The translations under genes and the position numbers were made by a program. From Algibacillus agarilyticus (GTDB lineage Bacteria; Pseudomonadota; Gammaproteobacteria; Enterobacterales; Alteromonadaceae): a stretch of 64,000 bases of DNA. The notes under the pieces are model-generated. The model had not been told where the DNA came from, ran no database searches, and saw only the letters and a list, made by a program, of their open reading frames with translations. Positions within the stretch are counted from its first letter, which is position 1. Every line of letters starts with the position of its first letter. Positions 27,182-35,742 of this stretch are shown here, piece after piece. The stretch lies in NCBI RefSeq assembly GCF_003286125.1, contig NZ_QMED01000002.1:276634-340633 (forward strand), read 5' to 3'.

Positions 27182-27934
27182 CTATGAGCCGTACCGTAGG
27201 GTATAAAAACCTTGTGTGTCTGCTCGGCCTAAAAAGCTCATCGCGGCCATTAATGCCTTATCAGCTTCACTACCGGCTTTGACTTTTCCGTCTACTTTTG
27301 CTCTAAACTTGTCTTTGAGTGTTGCGGTTACATCCAACATTAACACTTTATCGTCACCTTTAGCGACAACCGCTAGATTACCCTCTTGGCAAGCCAAATT
27401 CAGCTTTAAATCGCCAAGGCTAAATTGACTCCCCATCACACCTAATGCTGATTGTTTCCAGAGAACATTGGCATCAAGTTCAGCACAATAAGGCTGATCA
27501 AACACATACTGTTTCACATCTAAGTTAACGGTTCCCGCTAAACTTTCAACCATTAAAGCTTGCAGTTTAGGCATTGCAATACTAGCCGGTACGGATAATT
27601 TAGTTTGGGTTAGTCCCATGCCTTGAAAACCAATAAACGCGGTGCCTGTGCCGTACGGTTCATTTAGTCGGCGTCTACTTCCCATTCTAAAATCAACGGC
27701 GGCCTTACCCGTTAGCAATTGGCTAAATGAAACAGACCAAGAGATATTTTTAATTAATATCCCATCAACCTGCGCGGTATCTAGCTTACCTTGCCAAATA
27801 GAACCACTGGCCATGCCCAGTTCTACATTTTTGGGCAAGGGTATATTATGAATCACAAAACTGGCCGGAATTGTCGCCAGTAAAAAAACCAGATACAGCA
27901 CAAAAAAAACGAATGCCGCTTTAAACCCTTTCAT
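27182..27934 (-). CDS. gspN: Type II secretion system protein N
   Basis: 250 residues with one N-terminal membrane anchor (about 5-27), then a periplasmic beta-rich domain that includes a GSIWQGKLDTAQVDG segment typical of GspN. GspN is an accessory inner-membrane component found in some systems. It is the last gene of the gspC-N operon, 24 bp after gspM, and ends just before the bidirectional terminator. Confidence 0.88.
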   Translation of the reverse strand: MKGFKAAFVFFVLYLVFLLATIPASFVIHNIPLPKNVELGMASGSIWQGKLDTAQVDGILIKNISWSVSFSQLLTGKAAVDFRMGSRRRLNEPYGTGTAFIGFQGMGLTQTKLSVPASIAMPKLQALMVESLAGTVNLDVKQYVFDQPYCAELDANVLWKQSALGVMGSQFSLGDLKLNLACQEGNLAVVAKGDDKVLMLDVTATLKDKFRAKVDGKVKAGSEADKALMAAMSFLGRADTQGFYTLRYGS

Positions 27935-27958
27935 ATTTATTACCTTAAAAACACGTTA

Positions 27959-28426
27959 TTACTTAGCTAGCTGTAAACGCTTAACTCTAACTTCACCAGG
28001 CTTATCGTCTGCGTTAATGTCAAACATGGTGATCCGTACTTGCTCTCTTTCAACTAGCGTTTCTAACCATTTTAATAATCGATTAAACTCAACATTATCA
28101 AGTTGAATTTGTAACTCGGTACCTTGCGGCTTTGTTCCCGATATCGTAATACCCGCTTGGCGGGCACTGCGATTTACAATGTTGCTTAATGAGCTGCCAC
28201 TGCCGCCTACTTTACGATTAGCGGCTTTGTACTTGCTGCCATTTTCGGCAACCCAAGCAAGTAACTTGGCTTTATTAACGACATCAAGCTCTGCTTTAGC
28301 AGCACGAGCATTAATAGGGCCAATAATCAGTTGAAATACAAGACCAATTAACAAAACAACGCTCGCGCCATTAATTAGGTTTTGCTCACGTTTGGCTAAG
28401 CTGTTATACCATTGTTTAATATTCAT
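27959..28426 (-). CDS. gspM: Type II secretion system protein M
   Basis: 155 residues: a short cytosolic tail (IKQWYNSLAKREQNLI), a membrane helix at ~17-35, and a ferredoxin-like periplasmic domain. GspM binds GspL and forms part of the inner-membrane platform that links the pseudopilus to the GspE ATPase. Its ATG overlaps the gspL TAA by one base. Confidence 0.92.
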   Translation of the reverse strand: MNIKQWYNSLAKREQNLINGASVVLLIGLVFQLIIGPINARAAKAELDVVNKAKLLAWVAENGSKYKAANRKVGGSGSSLSNIVNRSARQAGITISGTKPQGTELQIQLDNVEFNRLLKWLETLVEREQVRITMFDINADDKPGEVRVKRLQLAK

Positions 28427-29649
28427 TACGCGCCCTTAATACTCAATGAACCGCTCACTTTTCCATCGGTATTGTTGAGTGAACCTTGCTCAACCTTTAA
28501 CCCTTGTTCACCCGCTTTTACTTTAAAGCTTTCAAAGTTAGCAAAGTTATTGCCTTGTGCTTGGATCCTAATTTCAGCTCGCCCAGCATCAAAACGTAAT
28601 GTAAGCGGCGATAACGCAGGTACTTGAGAAAATACAGCCATGGTATCTGCAAGCATTGGAAAAAATTGATCACCTTCTCCACTCACCGCCACATCTTTCA
28701 TTTTTGATTTGATGTATTTTTTCATACCGTTGCTTTTAATTTTGCCACCCGTTGGAAAAGCGGTTAAAAACGTTTGGCGTATTTGTTTATCAATGACAGC
28801 CGATTGCGCTTCTAACTTCACAATTTTTATACCTTGACCGACTAAATGAATAGAAAACAAAACACCGGTTAAAATAGCGACATTGCGCCAAGCTGACACA
28901 AATTTCCACGTATTTTTTTTAAGCTGGTAAACGCCTTGGCGTAAATTAAACTTAGTTTGGCCTAATCCTGCGGCCAACACTTGCAAAGGTAAATCATACG
29001 TTTTTGCTTCTGGCGAAAAATGTGCAGGTAAAGCGGCTGATTCAGGGATTGGAGAGTAATGCTCAAGCTTAATGGCCTCTTCTTCCGATTTGGGCAGCAT
29101 ATTTAAATACGTGGTTAATGTGGCATCATTTACAATAAATCCGCTGAAAGTATCAGATTTAATCAACCAATCATTATCAATTTGGATAGCACTCAACCCT
29201 TCATCTTTCGGCAAGGCTAAATAATCAGGTACAATTCGCTGCGACACTAATTCAGCATCATTCAACCAAGATAACCATAAATCCATTTGTGCTTTACTAC
29301 AAATGGCTACATTTAAATAAGTCGCGTCACCTTTTTGTATCTTGTCGCCAGGAGCAAAAAACAACGTATCAACATCTTGTGCTAATTCATCTTCCAACAT
29401 ATAAGGCAATGCTTGAATAAACTGTCGACCACTTTTGGCGGGCATTTCAACTTGCTTAGTTAAGACATCGTGCCCAGAAACAAAAACGGTAATAGCTTGT
29501 CTACCGGCTCGACTTTGTAATGAAGATAATTCACCCGCATCAGGTAAAACACCGGAGGCGATAATTTCATTTTCACTTTCTGACCAAACTAACCAATGAA
29601 CATTGTCGTCATATTGACTACCTAGTCGAATATATAATTGTTCAGACAC
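28426..29649 (-). CDS. gspL: Type II secretion system protein L
   Basis: GspL docks the GspE ATPase to the membrane platform. About 407 residues: an actin-like cytoplasmic domain (~1-230), a membrane helix near 255-275, and a periplasmic ferredoxin-like domain. I place the start at GTG 29649 (protein MSEQLYIRLGSQ) because a TGGAG ribosome-binding site lies six bases upstream and the homologous proteins begin the same way. The longer frame to 29673 lies within gspK. The start follows the gspK stop by one base. Confidence 0.92.
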   Translation of the reverse strand: MSEQLYIRLGSQYDDNVHWLVWSESENEIIASGVLPDAGELSSLQSRAGRQAITVFVSGHDVLTKQVEMPAKSGRQFIQALPYMLEDELAQDVDTLFFAPGDKIQKGDATYLNVAICSKAQMDLWLSWLNDAELVSQRIVPDYLALPKDEGLSAIQIDNDWLIKSDTFSGFIVNDATLTTYLNMLPKSEEEAIKLEHYSPIPESAALPAHFSPEAKTYDLPLQVLAAGLGQTKFNLRQGVYQLKKNTWKFVSAWRNVAILTGVLFSIHLVGQGIKIVKLEAQSAVIDKQIRQTFLTAFPTGGKIKSNGMKKYIKSKMKDVAVSGEGDQFFPMLADTMAVFSQVPALSPLTLRFDAGRAEIRIQAQGNNFANFESFKVKAGEQGLKVEQGSLNNTDGKVSGSLSIKGA

Positions 29650-29650
29650 G

Positions 29651-30709
29651 TTAAACTCCAATCTTGCGGGCAATCACTCGGCCTTGCCCTTTTTGATCTA
29701 ACAGAATGATGGATTCTAAACCAACCCAACTCCTATTAAATTCAGTTTTCGCTTTCATTTTAAAATATTGACTCTTAACGGTAAATTGCTGTTTAACATC
29801 AGGAGCGATATCACCAATGGCTTTAATTTCAGCTTCATTCCAAAAATCATTTATATCGGCGTAGCCTTCGGTCGGTCGATTTGAGATCACCGATTTAGCA
29901 TCGGATACCGATAATTTAGGTGCTAGCATAGCATGTAATATTTCTGCTGATTCATCTTTCAACGTGTTTACATTAATCAGTAAGTCGTTGTTATTGGGAA
30001 TAATACAAACATGCTTTTCTATTTTATCCATTATGCTTTTGTTCACTCCCTCGATCATTCTTAATTCAGAATGATCAGCCATCATGCTATTCGCAGCAAG
30101 ATGTGGCCGGATTCGAGCCTCATAAACATAATCTTCAGCCCCAAACGCGCTCGTGTTCGAATCAGCATCAAGCCAATCATATACACTATCAGCAATTTGC
30201 TCTGCTTCATAATTATCAACCGATAACGCCTCTAACAAAGCCATGAACTGTTCTTTGGGCTTGGGGTGGAAAGCCGCGCCGTTAGGCACGGTATTAGTGT
30301 TACTATTATTATTTGAGCTCGTGTTAGAAGATGAATTGTTATTTTGAGTTTTATTAGCTTGTTTAGGGTCTTTGTAAACCGCATTTATATTAAAACAGGC
30401 ATATAAATCATGTACTTCACCTGCGATTTCACCCTCTTCTACCGGAAAAACCATTCCTTCAACAGCCCAAGCTTGTTCTAAGTTGAATACACCTTTTTTG
30501 GAGTCATATGCTTCTTTTAGCAATAAACTAACAAACTCTTCAGCCCCTAGTGCATACCAATAAGCCTGTTCATTTGAATACAAATTATCCGTTCGTTTGA
30601 TTTGCATCTGTAAACGCATTGCCATGTCAGTTGCAATAATAGTTACCAACGCCACAATGAGCAAAACCGTAATTAAGGCGACACCGCTTTGTTTTTTTAG
30701 TCTATTCAA
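29651..30709 (-). CDS. gspK: Type II secretion minor pseudopilin K
   Basis: GspK caps the pseudopilus tip with GspI and GspJ. 352 residues. The prepilin signal is KKQSG|VALIT, with Thr rather than Glu at +5, the usual exception for GspK. A long hydrophobic helix follows and then the large alpha domain. An Asn/Ser/Thr-rich insert of about 25 residues (around 122-145, NNNSSSNTSSNNNSNTNT) interrupts the domain and looks like a disordered, possibly expandable, low-complexity loop. Its start overlaps the gspJ stop by four bases. Confidence 0.93.
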   Translation of the reverse strand: MNRLKKQSGVALITVLLIVALVTIIATDMAMRLQMQIKRTDNLYSNEQAYWYALGAEEFVSLLLKEAYDSKKGVFNLEQAWAVEGMVFPVEEGEIAGEVHDLYACFNINAVYKDPKQANKTQNNNSSSNTSSNNNSNTNTVPNGAAFHPKPKEQFMALLEALSVDNYEAEQIADSVYDWLDADSNTSAFGAEDYVYEARIRPHLAANSMMADHSELRMIEGVNKSIMDKIEKHVCIIPNNNDLLINVNTLKDESAEILHAMLAPKLSVSDAKSVISNRPTEGYADINDFWNEAEIKAIGDIAPDVKQQFTVKSQYFKMKAKTEFNRSWVGLESIILLDQKGQGRVIARKIGV

Positions 30710-31326
30710 TGCATCGCCTCTGGTAATAAAATAATGCGCTGTATATCACCCATATCGCCAAGGGTTAAGGTTATTGATATGCCGGCCGGAAAATCTTTAG
30801 ACGCCCATTTCTCTTTCCATTCATTACTTTTACCATCATGGAATTCCAAGGTTAGATCTGTCACATTATCTAGCAATACTCTCGATTTAAACTCTTCACC
30901 CACAGCCGGATCGGGATATTCAAAAAAGACTCGTTCTAATTTGTCATCGACAACTCGATAGGCAAATGATTGAATTTCACTGCGGTTCATTAAATTCATC
31001 GGGTTGATCCACCCCACTTTACGCATCGCAATGAATTGAGATTGACTATCAAACTCCAATTCACCATGCGATATAAAGCTATCTTGAGGGGCTTCACCAT
31101 TAACTCGAACACTACGGCGGGTGGCTTGGCGAAAATCACGCTCGATAGTTAAAATAGCAAGCTGTAACATTTGCAAACGCTCACTATGAATTAAAGACGT
31201 TTCATTACTGCGTGTAATACTGCTTAACACGTTGACTGAGCCTAAACCGACTAAAGCAAAAATGGCCACCGCAATGATCATCTCAATTAATGTAAAACCT
31301 TTTGGTTTAGCTATTGGCACCATCAT
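30706..31326 (-). CDS. gspJ: Type II secretion minor pseudopilin J
   Basis: 206 residues. The prepilin peptidase site is KPKG|FTLIE with Glu at +5, followed by a hydrophobic helix. GspJ forms the pseudopilus tip with I and K. The gene begins with two consecutive ATG codons. Its start overlaps the gspI stop by one base and its end overlaps gspK by four, a pattern of tight translational coupling. Confidence 0.93.
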   Translation of the reverse strand: MMVPIAKPKGFTLIEMIIAVAIFALVGLGSVNVLSSITRSNETSLIHSERLQMLQLAILTIERDFRQATRRSVRVNGEAPQDSFISHGELEFDSQSQFIAMRKVGWINPMNLMNRSEIQSFAYRVVDDKLERVFFEYPDPAVGEEFKSRVLLDNVTDLTLEFHDGKSNEWKEKWASKDFPAGISITLTLGDMGDIQRIILLPEAMH

Positions 31327-31700
31327 TAATTTCGCTTACTTATATAGGTGCCCATACTGGTAATAGACGTTTGGTATTCTGATGACTCATAAATATAAAC
31401 ATCCACTTTAACCATGCTTTCATCTTGCGTTTTGATCACTTTTTGTTGCCAGTAATAAGTCGCGCCAGCCATTTCCATTTCGCCTTTTTTGTTGTTTTCT
31501 ACCGGCCACTTTTTCTCCAACTTAATTTCAGCTAAACGATTACTTGCAACCCACTGGCCAAAGCTAGCTTGTTTAAGCATAGATTGACTGGTTAAATGTG
31601 AGCTAGCAGACGAAATAAGCGCAATACCTGCAACGGCTAAAATAGAGATCGCAACAAGAATTTCTAATAAGGTAAAACCACGGGTTGAAGCTAGTTTCAT
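31326..31700 (-). CDS. gspI: Type II secretion minor pseudopilin I
   Basis: 124 residues with the prepilin site STRG|FTLLE and Glu at +5. GspI nucleates the tip complex with J and K. The size and the hydrophobic N-terminal helix (ILVAISILAVAGIALISS) are typical. It overlaps gspH by four bases at its start. Confidence 0.93.
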   Translation of the reverse strand: MKLASTRGFTLLEILVAISILAVAGIALISSASSHLTSQSMLKQASFGQWVASNRLAEIKLEKKWPVENNKKGEMEMAGATYYWQQKVIKTQDESMVKVDVYIYESSEYQTSITSMGTYISKRN

Positions 31701-32287
31701 AATTCGAGAGGCCCTTCAACTTTTAGCGGAATGGTATATTCCCCCGTTACGCTATAACCTACCGGATCATCATCTGAAAAATCTTCTTCATAAATAATAA
31801 CCAATTCAAACGGGGATATGTCACCACTTGAAAATAAATACAATTGAGGAACGATTTTATCTTCTTCCTCTTCTTCATCCTTGCTGGTTTCAAACAACCC
31901 TTCGTCTTCATTTGCTTGTTCATCTAACCAAGGTATGTCGTCCATTCTTAATTCTAAACGAAAAAATTCTTCTAATTCATACTCAGCAAAATATGTTTCA
32001 TCGCTTATCGGCGTCCAACGTTCACCATCAAAGCCAACAAATTCATAACCTTGCTCTTTGATCACGATGCCAAACTGCACATTATTCAGCAATGCGTATT
32101 CAGCGGCTAAGTGATAGATAGCTTGAAAACGCTTAGCTTCTTTAAACGTTTTATCTTTTGGGCTTTGCACATCAAATGAAAATGAAATAGAGCTTACAAT
32201 GATCGCCATCAAAACCATAACCAGCATGATTTCAAGTAAGGTAAAACCTTTTTGTGATTTTATAAATGGCGCAGCTACGGTTTTCAA
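31697..32287 (-). CDS. gspH: Type II secretion minor pseudopilin H
   Basis: 196 residues with the prepilin site SQKG|FTLLE. GspH joins the pseudopilus shaft to the tip. An acidic stretch in the C-terminal domain (around residues 120-142, including DEEEEEDK) looks like an expanded surface loop. The gene starts 90 bp after gspG, the largest gap inside gspG-gspN, and that gap holds a hairpin. Confidence 0.91.
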   Translation of the reverse strand: MKTVAAPFIKSQKGFTLLEIMLVMVLMAIIVSSISFSFDVQSPKDKTFKEAKRFQAIYHLAAEYALLNNVQFGIVIKEQGYEFVGFDGERWTPISDETYFAEYELEEFFRLELRMDDIPWLDEQANEDEGLFETSKDEEEEEDKIVPQLYLFSSGDISPFELVIIYEEDFSDDDPVGYSVTGEYTIPLKVEGPLEL

Positions 32288-32318
32288 AGCGAATTCCAGC
32301 GTATTGGATATAATTGAT

Positions 32319-32340
32319 AAAGGGCGTGAGCACGCCCTTT
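32319..32340 (-). terminator. Hairpin after gspG (possible attenuator inside the gsp operon)
   Basis: AAAGGGCGT pairs with ACGCCCTTT around a four-base loop. In the direction of transcription it ends TTTAT, a short weak U-run. It lies between the major pseudopilin gene and gspH, 38 bases after the gspG stop. It would suit partial termination or protection of the gspG message. Confidence 0.6.
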
Positions 32341-32377
32341 AAATCGATTTATGACAAGTTAATCAGTCATCATTTAA

Positions 32378-32815
32378 TTATTGTAAATACTCATCGATAT
32401 TCCAATTGCCAATATCATCTTCTGTATCGGGTTCACCATCAGGGCCAACAGAATAAATATCAAATTTACCGTTTTCGCCTGGGCTTAATAATTCATAGGG
32501 CGCATCCCACGGATCCATCGGCAACCGTTTGATATAACCACCTTCAGGGTAATTTTTCGGCATAGGGTCAATATCAGGAGCCGAAACTAAAGCATCTAGG
32601 CCTTGTTCAGTTGTGGGATATTTGTGGTTATTAAGTTTGTACATATCCATTGCGTTTTCTAGCGTGACAATATCAGTCGCCGCTTTTTTAATTTTTGCTT
32701 CGTCACTTTGGCCAATTAATGACGGCGCAATCATACCCGCTAAAATACCAATAATAACCAATACAACCATAATTTCTAATATGGTAAAACCTGATTGCTT
32801 TTGTAGTTGTTTCAT
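32378..32815 (-). CDS. gspG: Type II secretion major pseudopilin G
   Basis: 145 residues. The prepilin site is KQSG|FTILE (Gly9|Phe10, Glu14). The pilin-like globular domain carries the calcium-loop region near the C-terminus (VGPDGEPDTEDDIGNW). GspG polymerises into the pseudopilus that pushes substrates through GspD. It is the most abundant component, and the hairpin downstream may help set its level. Confidence 0.96.
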   Translation of the reverse strand: MKQLQKQSGFTILEIMVVLVIIGILAGMIAPSLIGQSDEAKIKKAATDIVTLENAMDMYKLNNHKYPTTEQGLDALVSAPDIDPMPKNYPEGGYIKRLPMDPWDAPYELLSPGENGKFDIYSVGPDGEPDTEDDIGNWNIDEYLQ

Positions 32816-32941
32816 TGACTCACCTTATTTATATTTACCAACTTATCTTGCTGGCCTTATGTTCAATTGTTGTTGCTTAAATCAAAATTCAATTTAACAG
32901 TAGACGTTGCCTAACTGCAATTAGTTCCATCGTTTTGTGAA

Positions 32942-34159
32942 TTACCCCACCAACTGGTTAAGCGCCATAATAGGCTGTAATATTGATATAACAATGAAAA
33001 ACACAATTCCAGCCATACTCAATACCATCGCAGGGCCTAATACACCTAAGGTAATAGTCACTAAAGAATGGAATTCTCGATCTTGGTTATCGGCAGCACG
33101 CTCTAACATTTGTTCGAGCTCGCCACTTTTTTCACCACTGGCGATCATATGTAGCATCATGGGTGGAAATAACTTAGTTTGTTCTAACGATGCGCGTAAA
33201 CTGGTTCCTTCACGAACTCGACTGCGAGCAACATCTATTTCTTGCTTCATAAATTCATTTGATAAAACATCACTGGCGATTCGCATACTCTCAAGTAACG
33301 GTACTGCACTCGCGGTACAAATACTCAATGTGCGAGCAAAACGGGCGGTATTAAGCCCTTTTGCGACTTTACCTAATAAGGGCAACCGTAAAAGGTATTG
33401 ATGATATGACAATTTAGCTTTTGGTTTTTGCACTGCACGTTGAAAAATAACCGCACCAACCATCACAAACACCAAAAAGAACAAACCATAATCACGCAGC
33501 AAATCACTAGCGCCAATCATAAATTTGGTTGTAGCCGGTAAATCCGCATTCATGCGCTCAAATTGACCGACTATTTTAGGCACAACCGATGCTAATAAAT
33601 ACGAAACCACAGTAACAGCAACCAGTAGCAGCATAACCGGATAAATAGAGGCTTGCTGGATCTGAGATTTAGTTGCTTGACGTTGCTCGGTGTAATCAGC
33701 AAGACGCTCTAAAACGGTATCTAAATGCCCTGATTTTTCACCTGCAGCGACCATAGATCGATACAAGTCATCAAAGATGTGTGAAAATTCAGCCATACTG
33801 TCAGCTAATGAGTAACCTTCAGTGACTTTCGAACGGACTGCCATTAATACCGTTTCATGCCTTGGTTTATCGGTTTGTTGAGCTACGGCTAGTAATGACT
33901 CTTCAACGGTTAAGCCTGAAGCAGAAAGTGTAGCCAGCTGACGTGTCATTAATGCGAGATCATTGGCCGAAATTTTTTGCTGAAACAAAGAAAACTCGCC
34001 ACTTTGTCTTTTTTCTTTAGCGACCGTTTCTTGCAACTCAACAGGCATCAGACCTTTTTCACGCAATTGCTGGCGAGCCCCTTTTTGCGTGTCAGCTTCA
34101 ATTAAGCCTTTTACCGATTTACCTTGTTTAGTTAGAGCTTTGTATTCAAATGCAGCCAT
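32942..34159 (-). CDS. gspF: Type II secretion inner-membrane platform protein F
   Basis: 405 residues. It begins AAFEYKALTKQGKSVKGLIEADT and contains two repeated cytoplasmic helical domains and three membrane helices. GspF is the polytopic core of the assembly platform and works with GspE, L and M. It starts eight bases after the gspE stop. Confidence 0.95.
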   Translation of the reverse strand: MAAFEYKALTKQGKSVKGLIEADTQKGARQQLREKGLMPVELQETVAKEKRQSGEFSLFQQKISANDLALMTRQLATLSASGLTVEESLLAVAQQTDKPRHETVLMAVRSKVTEGYSLADSMAEFSHIFDDLYRSMVAAGEKSGHLDTVLERLADYTEQRQATKSQIQQASIYPVMLLLVAVTVVSYLLASVVPKIVGQFERMNADLPATTKFMIGASDLLRDYGLFFLVFVMVGAVIFQRAVQKPKAKLSYHQYLLRLPLLGKVAKGLNTARFARTLSICTASAVPLLESMRIASDVLSNEFMKQEIDVARSRVREGTSLRASLEQTKLFPPMMLHMIASGEKSGELEQMLERAADNQDREFHSLVTITLGVLGPAMVLSMAGIVFFIVISILQPIMALNQLVG

Positions 34160-34167
34160 AGTTCGTA

Positions 34168-35739
34168 TTAACCTTCTCGTGTTACACGAATAACTTCTTC
34201 AAGCGATGTAACGCCCGCTAATACTTTGATCATGCCATCACTTCGAATACTCGGTGTATGCGCTCGAACATAATTTACAATAGCTTGTTCACCATCACCG
34301 TTATGTATATGTTCTCGTACACCTTCGTCAACAATGAGTAATTCATGAATACCACACCGGCCTTTATAACCGCTGTTATTGCAACTTTCACAACCAAGTG
34401 GTTGATAAATTACGGCTTGCTCTGTTGCTGACACACCCAGTAATTCACGCTCACTTGCTGTCGGTTCATGTGCTTCTTTACAATCGGGGCATAATGTTCG
34501 AACAAGACGCTGAGCTAAAACAGCCAATAAACTTGAAGATAATAAGAAAGGCTCTAACCCCATATCTTGCATACGTGTGATCGCACCCGCCGCCGTATTA
34601 GTATGTAAGGTTGATAAAACTAAATGCCCCGTTAAAGACGCTTGAACCGCTATTTGACCGGTTTCTAAATCACGTATTTCACCAATCATAACGACATCGG
34701 GATCTTGACGTAAAATAGCGCGTAAGCCTCGCGCAAAAGTCATATCGACTTTAGCGTTTACTTGAGTTTGGCCAATACCGGGTAATTCATACTCGATTGG
34801 ATCTTCAACGGTTAAGATATTACGTTCGCTTGAATTTAAATCATTTAACCCAGCATAAAGAGTGGTTGATTTACCTGAACCCGTTGGGCCGGTGACTAAT
34901 ATAATGCCATGCGGTTTTTTAAGTAAATCGGCAAAATGATCACAATTGCTAGCCGTCATGCCTAAATCACTTAAGTTTAAGCGAGCGTTATTTTTATCTA
35001 ATAAACGTAAAACGACTCGCTCACCATAATTTGATGGCATGGTACTTACACGAACATCAACCGCTCGACCACCAATTTTAAGAGAAATACGTCCATCTTG
35101 CGGTACGCGCTTTTCTGCGATATCAAGCTTAGCCATAACCTTAATACGAGAAACTAACAAAGTCGCTAGTTTTCGATTAGGTTTAATGATTTCGCGTAAA
35201 ACACCATCAACACGGAAACGAACTTTTAAATCAGCTTCAAATGTTTCAATATGAATATCAGAAGCACCTTCTTTAATAGCTTCAGATAACATGGCGTTAA
35301 TCAGCTTTATTACAGGCGCATCATCTTCATTTTCAAGTAAATCTTCCGTTTCAGGTAGCTCATCAGCAATGGTAAACAAATCGGCTTCATTACCGATATC
35401 TTCCATCATTTGACGTGCTTCAGAAGAGTTACGCTGATAAACATCGGTTAAACGTAATTCAAATGCATTATCTGAAATATGCTCAATCGAGAAGTCATGG
35501 CCAACAACACGACGCGCTTCTAATAAGATAGGCAGTTTAATGCTTTCTCTACATATTGCCGTATAGGTATCATCTTCATGAACCAATAAAATACCATGAC
35601 GCTTAGCAAAACCAAAAGGCAGAGATACACCTTCTGGCATCAGCAGCTCAGTATCGACCTCAGCTTCATCATCAAAGGCATCAACTAAATCGTCAGCGAT
35701 TTTATCAACTTCAGATTCAGTATAAGTTTGTTCAGACAT
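34168..35739 (-). CDS. gspE: Type II secretion ATPase E
   Basis: 523 residues. The cytosolic hexameric ATPase drives pseudopilus assembly. The Walker A motif GPTGSGKS starts at residue 284. The Asp box and Walker B region ([14 protein letters not shown]) and the His box ([12 protein letters not shown]) follow. A tetracysteine zinc module (CPDCKEAHE and CESCNNSG) is near 400-440. The first ~25 residues are unusually acidic. It is three bases after gspD. Confidence 0.96.
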   Translation of the reverse strand: MSEQTYTESEVDKIADDLVDAFDDEAEVDTELLMPEGVSLPFGFAKRHGILLVHEDDTYTAICRESIKLPILLEARRVVGHDFSIEHISDNAFELRLTDVYQRNSSEARQMMEDIGNEADLFTIADELPETEDLLENEDDAPVIKLINAMLSEAIKEGASDIHIETFEADLKVRFRVDGVLREIIKPNRKLATLLVSRIKVMAKLDIAEKRVPQDGRISLKIGGRAVDVRVSTMPSNYGERVVLRLLDKNNARLNLSDLGMTASNCDHFADLLKKPHGIILVTGPTGSGKSTTLYAGLNDLNSSERNILTVEDPIEYELPGIGQTQVNAKVDMTFARGLRAILRQDPDVVMIGEIRDLETGQIAVQASLTGHLVLSTLHTNTAAGAITRMQDMGLEPFLLSSSLLAVLAQRLVRTLCPDCKEAHEPTASERELLGVSATEQAVIYQPLGCESCNNSGYKGRCGIHELLIVDEGVREHIHNGDGEQAIVNYVRAHTPSIRSDGMIKVLAGVTSLEEVIRVTREG

Positions 35740-35742
35740 AAC

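Noticed and set aside
32937-33401. A 154-residue ORF antisense to gspF
   Set aside because: It lies wholly opposite the conserved coding sequence of gspF and has no recognisable family or ribosome-binding site.
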